A stretch of DNA of 64,000 nt from Adiantum capillus-veneris. Taxonomy: Eukaryota; Streptophyta; Polypodiopsida; Polypodiales; Pteridaceae. The first letter of the stretch is position 1, and every line of letters begins with the position of its first letter. The stretch spans positions 116,217,049 to 116,281,048 of the forward strand of contig CM043953.1 in assembly GCA_014529385.2 (NCBI GenBank). Reading direction: 5' to 3'. The notes below the pieces were generated by a model. The model was not told where the DNA came from. It did not search any database and worked only from the letters and a program-made list of their open reading frames with translations. Below, piece after piece: positions 58,400-64,000 of this stretch. The translations under genes and the position numbers were made by a program.

Positions 58400-59760
58400 A
58401 GAGCGAGGAAAAATTGGTGGGGCTTTTCTTATTTTAATGCTCCAATGGAGCTAGCTTGGACAAGTGGTCAACCTTCATCCCAGCTTAGCAATGTGGGGAG
58501 CTTGCTTCTCTCCATGATTCAAAGAAGCATAGAGGGAAAATTAAGTGGTTGACCTTCATCTTAGCTTGGCCAAGTGTCGGAGCTTGCTTCTCTCCTTGAT
58601 TCAAAGAAGCATAGATGGAAAATCGGTGGGGATTTTCTTCTTTCCATGCTCCAATTGAGTTAGCTTGGGCAAGTGGTCGACCTTCATAGTAGCTATGCCA
58701 TGTGGTGGAGCTTGCTTCTATCCATGATTCAAAGAAGCATAGATGAATAATTAGAGCGGGTTTTCTTCTTTCCATGCTCTAATGGAGCTCGCTTGGACAA
58801 GTGGTCAACCTTCATCCTAGCTTGGCAATGTGGTGCAGCTTGCCTCTCTCCATGCTTCAAAGAAGCATAGAGGGAAAATTAAGTGGTCAACCTTCATCTT
58901 AGGTTGGCCAAGTGGCGGAGCTTGCTTCTCTCCTTGATTCAAAGAAGCATAGATGGAAAATCGGTGGGGGTTTTCTTCTTTCTATGCTCCAATTGAGCTA
59001 GCTTGGGCAAGTGGTCAACCTTCATACTAGCTATGCCATGTGGTGGAGCTTGCTTCTATCCATGATTCAAAGAAGCATATATGGATAACTAGTGGGGGTT
59101 TTCTTCTTTCCATGCTCGAATGGAGCTAGCTTGGACAAGTGGTCAACCTTCATCCTAGCTTAGCAATGTGGTGGAGCTTGCTTCTCTCCATGATTCAAAG
59201 AAGCATAGAGGGAAGATTAAGTGGTCGAGCTTCATCTTAGCTTGGCCAAGTGGCGGAGCTTGCTTCTCTCCTTGATTCAAAGAAGCATAGATGGAAAATC
59301 GGTGGGGGTTTTCTTCTTTCCATGCTCCAATTGAGCTAGCTTGGGCAAGTGGTCGACCTTCATACTAGCTATGCCATGTGGTGGAGCTTGCTTCTATCCA
59401 TGATTCAAAGAAGCATATATGGATAATTAGTGGGGGTTTTCTTCTTTCCATGCTCTAATGGAGCTATCTTGGACAAGTGGTCAACCTTCATCCTAGCTTA
59501 GCAATGTGGTGGAGCTTGCTTCTCTCCATGATTCAAAGAATCATAGAGGGAAGATTAAGTGGTCGACCTTCATCTTAGCTTGGCCAAGTGGCGGAGCTTG
59601 CTTCTCTCCTTGATTCAAAGAAGCATAGATGGAAAATCGGTGGGGGTTTTCTTCTTTCCATGCTCCAATTGAGCTAGCTTGGGCAAGTGGTCGACCTTCA
59701 TACTAGCTATGCCATGTGGTGGAGCTTGCTTCTATCCATGATTCAAAGAAGCATAGAAGG
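58400..59760. repeat. 338-bp higher-order repeat, four units
   Basis: The junction TTAAGTGGT(C/T)GACCTTCATC occurs at 58541, 58879, 59217 and 59555, exactly 338 bp apart each time. Each unit is two full 128-bp monomers plus a truncated 82-bp one, joined where AATTTTCCCTCT meets AAGTGGTC. The same truncated junction occurs at 47229 and, reversed, at about 38640 and 46848. Confidence 0.9.
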
Positions 59761-60571
59761 ATAATCAATGGGGGTTTTCTTCTTTTCATGCTCCAATGGA
59801 GCTAGCTTGGACATGTGGTCAACCTTCAATCTAGCTTGGCCATGTGGTGGAACTTGCTTCTCTCCATGTGGTGGAGCTTTCTTCTCTCCATGATTGAAAG
59901 AAGCATAGATGGAAAATCAATGGGGGTTTTCTTCTTTTCATGCTCCAATGGATCTAGCTTGGACATGTGGTCAACCTTCAATCTAGCTTGGCCCTGTGGT
60001 GGAACTTGCTTCTCTCCACCGTTCAAAGAAGCATAGAAGGATAATTAGTGGGGGTTTTATTCTTTCCATGCTGCAATGGAGCTAGCTTGGACAAGTGGTC
60101 AACCTTCATCCTAACCTGGCCAAGCCGTGGAGCTTGCTGCTCTCCATGAGTAAAATAAGTATAAATGGAAAATTAATTGGGGTGTTCTCCTTTCTATTCT
60201 GCAATGGAGCTAGGTTAGACAAGTGGTAAACCTTCATCCAAGCCAAGTGGTGGAGCTTGCTTCTCTCCATGATTCAAAGTAGCATAGATGGATAATTTGA
60301 GGTGGTTCTATTCTTTCCATGCTCCAATGGAGCTAGCTTAGACAAGTGGTCGACCTTCATACTAGCTTGGCCAAGTGGTGGAGCTTTCCTATCTCCATGA
60401 TTCAAAGAAGAATAGTTGGAAACTCGGTGGAGGTTTTCTTCTTTCCATGCTCCAATGGAGCTAGCTTGGACAAGTGGTTGACCTTCATCTTAGCTTGGCC
60501 AAGTGGAGGAGCTTGCTTGTCTCCATGATTCAAACGAGCATAGATGGAAACTTTGTGGGGGTTTTCTTCTT

Positions 60572-61487
60572 GGACATGTGGGCGACCTTCATCCTAGCTT
60601 GGCCATGTGGTGGAGCTTGCTTCTGTCCATGATTCAAAGAAGCATAGATGGATAATGAGTGGGGGTTTTCCATGGTCCAATGGAGATAGCTTGGACAAGT
60701 GGTCAACCTTCATCCTAGCATGGCCATGTTGTGGAGCTTGCTTGTCTCCATGATTTATAGAAGCATAGAGGAAAAATTGGTGGGGCTTTTCTTATTTTAA
60801 TGCTCCAATGGAGCTAGCTTGGACAAGTGGCCAACCTTCATCCTAGCTTAGCAATGTGGTGGAGCTTGCTTCTCTCCATGATTCAAAGAAGAATAGAGGA
60901 AAATTAAGTGGTCGACCTTCATCTTAGCTTGGCCAAGTGGCGGAGGTTGCTTCTCTCCTTGATTCAAAGAAGCATAGATGGAAAATCGGTGGGGGTTTTC
61001 TTCTTTCCATGCTCCAATTGAGCTAGCTTGGACATGTGGGCGACCTTCATCCTAGCTTGGCCATGTGGTGGAGCTTGCTTCTGTCCATGATTCAAAGAAG
61101 CATAGATGGATAATGAGTGGGGGTTTTCCATGGTCCAATGGAGATAGCTTGGACAAGTGGTCAACCTTCATCCTAGCATGGCCATGTTGTGGAGCTTGCT
61201 TGTCTCCATGATTTATAGAAGCATAGAGGAAAAATTGGTGGGGCTTTTCTTATTTTAATGCTCCAATGGAGCTAGCTTGGACAAGTGGCCAACCTTCATC
61301 CTAGCTTAGCAATGTGGTGGAGCTTGCTTCTCTCCATGATTCAAAGAAGAATAGAGGAAAATTAAGTGGTCGACCTTCATCTTAGCTTGGCCAAGTGGCG
61401 GAGGTTGCTTCTCTCCTTGATTCAAAGAAGCATAGATGGAAAATCGGTGGGGGTTTTCTTCTTTCCATGCTCCAATTGAGCTAGCTT
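60572..61487. repeat. 458-bp tandem duplication of satellite
   Basis: 60572-61029 and 61030-61487 are nearly identical, both starting GGACATGTGGGCGACC and both carrying the rare deletion GGGGGTTTTCCATGGTCC. This is a very recent duplication. Confidence 0.9.
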
Positions 61488-61659
61488 GGGCAAGTGGTCG
61501 ACCTTCATACTAGCTATTTCATGTGGTGGAGCTTGCTTCTATCCATGATTCAAAGAAGCATAGATGGATAATTAGTGGGGGGTTTGTTCTTTCCATGCTT
61601 GAATGGAGCTATCTTGGACAAGTGGTCAATGTTCATCTTAGCTTGGCCAAGTGGTGGAG

Positions 61660-62060
61660 TGTTACGGCATTAGCCGCACACGCGGTCCTGCAGTCCTACG
61701 GAGGTCTGGACACTGCGGATTAGGAGTCATGGGGTATGCAGCGGCCGTAGCTGCAGTTCTTCACGGGATATCATGGGACAGGAGTGTGTGCACTGTTCCC
61801 GATCTGCACTAGAGCAGCGGTTGTATATGGAGGGGCATACCTATCTTTTGATGTAACTTAACCAATCTCTATGATATTCATGGCATCTACTGTTGTAACT
61901 CGGAGTCTGGAATATACATGAATGAAGCAAGAGGTGTTTTGTGCCTGTGTACTGTGTACTTCCTTCTCTTGTCATTATATATGTTGATGTTCATATAATG
62001 TAGTTGCGGGTAATCATTCCCGTAATGCCTATTGCTCCAGTGCGGGCAATAGCCATTACA
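61660..62060 (+). repeat. Gypsy 5' LTR (inferred)
   Basis: Begins TGTTACGGCATTAG at the satellite junction and ends GCCATTACA before TCTGGCAACCACGATGC, a likely primer site (TGGCAACCACGATGC; the tRNA is not assigned). The second LTR is outside the window, so the ends are inferred from TG/CA and the primer site. Confidence 0.7.
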
Positions 62061-62098
62061 TCTGGCAACCACGATGCGTGAGCCTGCGATGAATATGC

Positions 62099-64000
62099 AT
62101 GCGCACTAGGTCGCAGGGTCCGCCTGACCCTGTGGTTCCAATTGTAGGAATACGACGGAGGAGAGGCGGTTCAGATGAATTTGTCTTTTCTTCACTGCAG
62201 ATTGAGGAATCTGTATCTCCATCACCAAGCCCGGTGCGTGGTAGGCGGTTGCGGCGAGCGAGAAGTACTCCGCGTAGTCATTCATGTCCTCCTGTTGTAC
62301 GTTCACCCTCACCCACACAGGTTGCTACGGTAAGCAATCCGGGGGTATCTCCGCCACTGTATCCACCTCCTAGTGCTCGTCAGCTTTTCCCAAAAGGAGG
62401 AGGAACAGTTGGACAAGGGGTGATGGCTCATCCTCAGATTAAGTATAGTCGGTTTCGAGGTATTTTGAGTGAAGACCCTGATGCACATTTGCGCCAATTC
62501 AATAAATCTTATGGATTGAATCATCTTGGGGTGGTGATTCCTCTCCATCAACAATCAGTGTTTGAATCTACACTCTCAGGGAAAGCTGCAAAATGGTTGT
62601 CCGAATACCCTGATGACCATTTCCAGACGTATGCCGATGGATCCATAGCATTTCTACGAAGGTTTCGATTGGAAAAGACAGTCATTGCCAGCGGAGGATT
62701 ACGCTGCAAAATTTCGGATGCTTTTGTAGAGGGTACCTCGGGCACAAAGGCCGGCAACCGAAGTGCTGAATGATTATTTTTTGCGGGGGCTCAACAAGGA
62801 TCTTAGAACGGCTATGGCAACAATGGATAAGGTAACTACTCCACTGGATACTGTAATTGCTAGGGTTGTAGTAGCAGGAGAGTCTTTAGAGGATACGGAA
62901 TATCCAAAGAAGTCAAAGAAGAAAGACAGAAAGAAATCTCATCAGAAGTCACAGGACAGTGGCAGTGATAGTTCGGAGTCGGAATCCGTAGTATCTGATT
63001 CCTCGGACTCAGGCAACAGCGATTCGGGGAAAGAATCGGAGGAGACACCGCGGAAAAAATCCCAGCCTCACGGGAAAGGTGTATCATCCGGATCGACGAA
63101 ATCGGCTGCAGTGGCTAAAAGTCTGAAGGAAATATGGTGTACCCAATGTCGGAATCCACGCCATGCTGCTCAGGAATGTGCAATGAATTAGAAGTGGTGT
63201 GTGATTTGCACGACCAATACTCATAATACAGTGGAATGTTATTTCAATGGCCGGGGTCGTCGGAGTAGAGGGGACTCTTCTACCTGGAAACAACCACAGA
63301 TAGGGTAGGGACAAGAGCCTGCTGTGGCGATGGCTCATACTCATACATGAGAAACGCCTGTGCAAGTTCAAGCAAGAGGACGGGGTCAAGGGGGAGGACG
63401 AGGTCGCGGAAGAGGTGTCCGAGATCCTAATCGCCCAAAGACATGCCTTTTCTATTTGGGGGATGGACATTTGCGATCTGCGTGTATTGAAGCTATGGAA
63501 TACGATCGGAAAAAGTAGGAACACGCTGCAGGGAAACAGCCTAGTGTGGCTATGGTTCAGATTGAAGGACTGGAGGAGTATGACCCAGTGGAATCATTAA
63601 TCACGCGATCGGCTAAAAGTGTGGTTCCAACTCCCGATGTGAAAATTCCGGATTGGACGGTTCAGGAAGAAGTGCGGAAAAAGACTGTGTCCTGGTTGCC
63701 ACAATCCGCACCATTAGTGAAGACAGCAGGACCATCGACATCGACTATGCCATTGACTGTGGGTCTAGAAATAAAGGAAGGGAAAGCTAGAAATAAGGAT
63801 GATATTAAAGAACAGGAGGAGTGGAATTCAGTTTGGAAAGAGGTTCTCATGTCACCAATTCAAGTACCTCTGGGTTCATTGCTGAAATTAGTCGGAGTTT
63901 CCATAATGCATTGCTGCGACAATCGGCCACTGAGCTGCGGGAAGTCGCCATTGGGAAGGTTGAAAGCGAGGATGATGATACAGCCCCGTTGCCGGCGAAT
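62099..64000 (+). pseudogene. Gypsy gag (broken, partial)
   Basis: Starts MRTRSQGPPDPVVP at 62099. A Ser/Arg/Pro-rich N-terminal region precedes the capsid-like core (YSRFRGILSEDPDAHLRQF, GKAAKWLSEYPDDHF). A frameshift near 62675 and a TAG near 62736 break it; the frame resumes as ATEVLNDYFLRGLNKDL. A Lys- then Ser/Asp-rich linker leads to a knuckle CTQCRNPRHAAQEC (C-x2-C-x4-H-x4-C) ending at 63189, followed by a stop. A second knuckle CVICTTNTHNTVEC follows at once, and a third, CLFYLGDGHLRSAC, has lost a Cys. An Arg/Gly-rich stretch lies between the last two. Further stops occur near 63300 and 63350. From about 63560 the frame reads towards the expected protease. Confidence 0.8.

Larger units (their letters stand above)
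56579..61659. repeat. 128-bp satellite array, final block
   Basis: About 40 monomers in the inverted orientation. It continues directly from 51065 once the copia element is removed. It contains two nested higher-order arrangements listed separately and stops at the LTR of the gypsy element. Confidence 0.95.
61660..64000 (+). mobile_element. Ty3-gypsy retrotransposon, 5' part
   Basis: LTR followed by a gag typical of Ty3-gypsy (start MRTRSQG, then a DPDAHLRQF-type core). It is cut by the window's right edge, so pol and the 3' LTR are not seen. It is inserted in the satellite: the bases before it (GTGGTGGAG) are a normal monomer. G+C content is distinctly higher than in the satellite. Confidence 0.85.

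Noticed and set aside
1-64000. tRNA, rRNA or snRNA genes
   Set aside because: No cloverleaf-compatible boxes or conserved RNA segments were recognised, although a covariance-model scan could find what the eye misses.

Overview
The window is nuclear DNA of a repeat-rich land plant. Evidence: Ty1-copia and Ty3-gypsy LTR retrotransposons (one copia with a Met-tRNA-type primer site), spliceosomal intron signals, long AT-rich satellite arrays, and no intact single-copy gene. A non-flowering plant with a large genome (fern, lycophyte or gymnosperm) is a guess; the sequence does not decide it. Every protein-coding locus I can recognise is broken by stops and/or frameshifts, so this is an annotation of transposons, their remains and satellites.

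Layout. 1-6490: weak diverged repeats. 6511-16794 (block A): a decayed set of minus-strand genes, in order FCP1/HAD-like phosphatase 1, (inserted old satellite), FCP1-like 2, and a ParB-like + methyltransferase-like fusion. 16860-19989: regular 128-bp satellite. 19990-38142 (block B): an 18.15-kb segment bounded by a perfect 13-bp terminal inverted repeat and inserted inside one satellite monomer. It holds the same three minus-strand genes in the same order, then an array of about 25 near-perfect palindromes, then a plus-strand DUF7869-type (DDE-transposase-like) gene. 38143-61659: the same 128-bp satellite, which flips orientation at about 46980 and is split by two copia elements (39480-45019, minus; 51066-56578, plus). 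61660-64000: the 5' LTR and gag region of a Ty3-gypsy element that runs off the window.

How the parts fit. The satellite resumes at the corresponding monomer position on both sides of 19990-38142, so block B looks like a giant DNA transposon with cargo rather than ordinary flanking DNA. Block A is colinear with its left arm and is an older copy. The candidate undescribed system is therefore a large TIR element carrying a ParB-like/beta-class-methyltransferase-like fusion, two FCP1-like proteins with degenerate DxDxT motifs, a palindrome (possible ParB-type binding-site) array between divergent genes, and a DUF7869 transposase-like protein. Domain names rest on motif recognition by eye; profile searches are needed to confirm the ParB and methyltransferase assignments.
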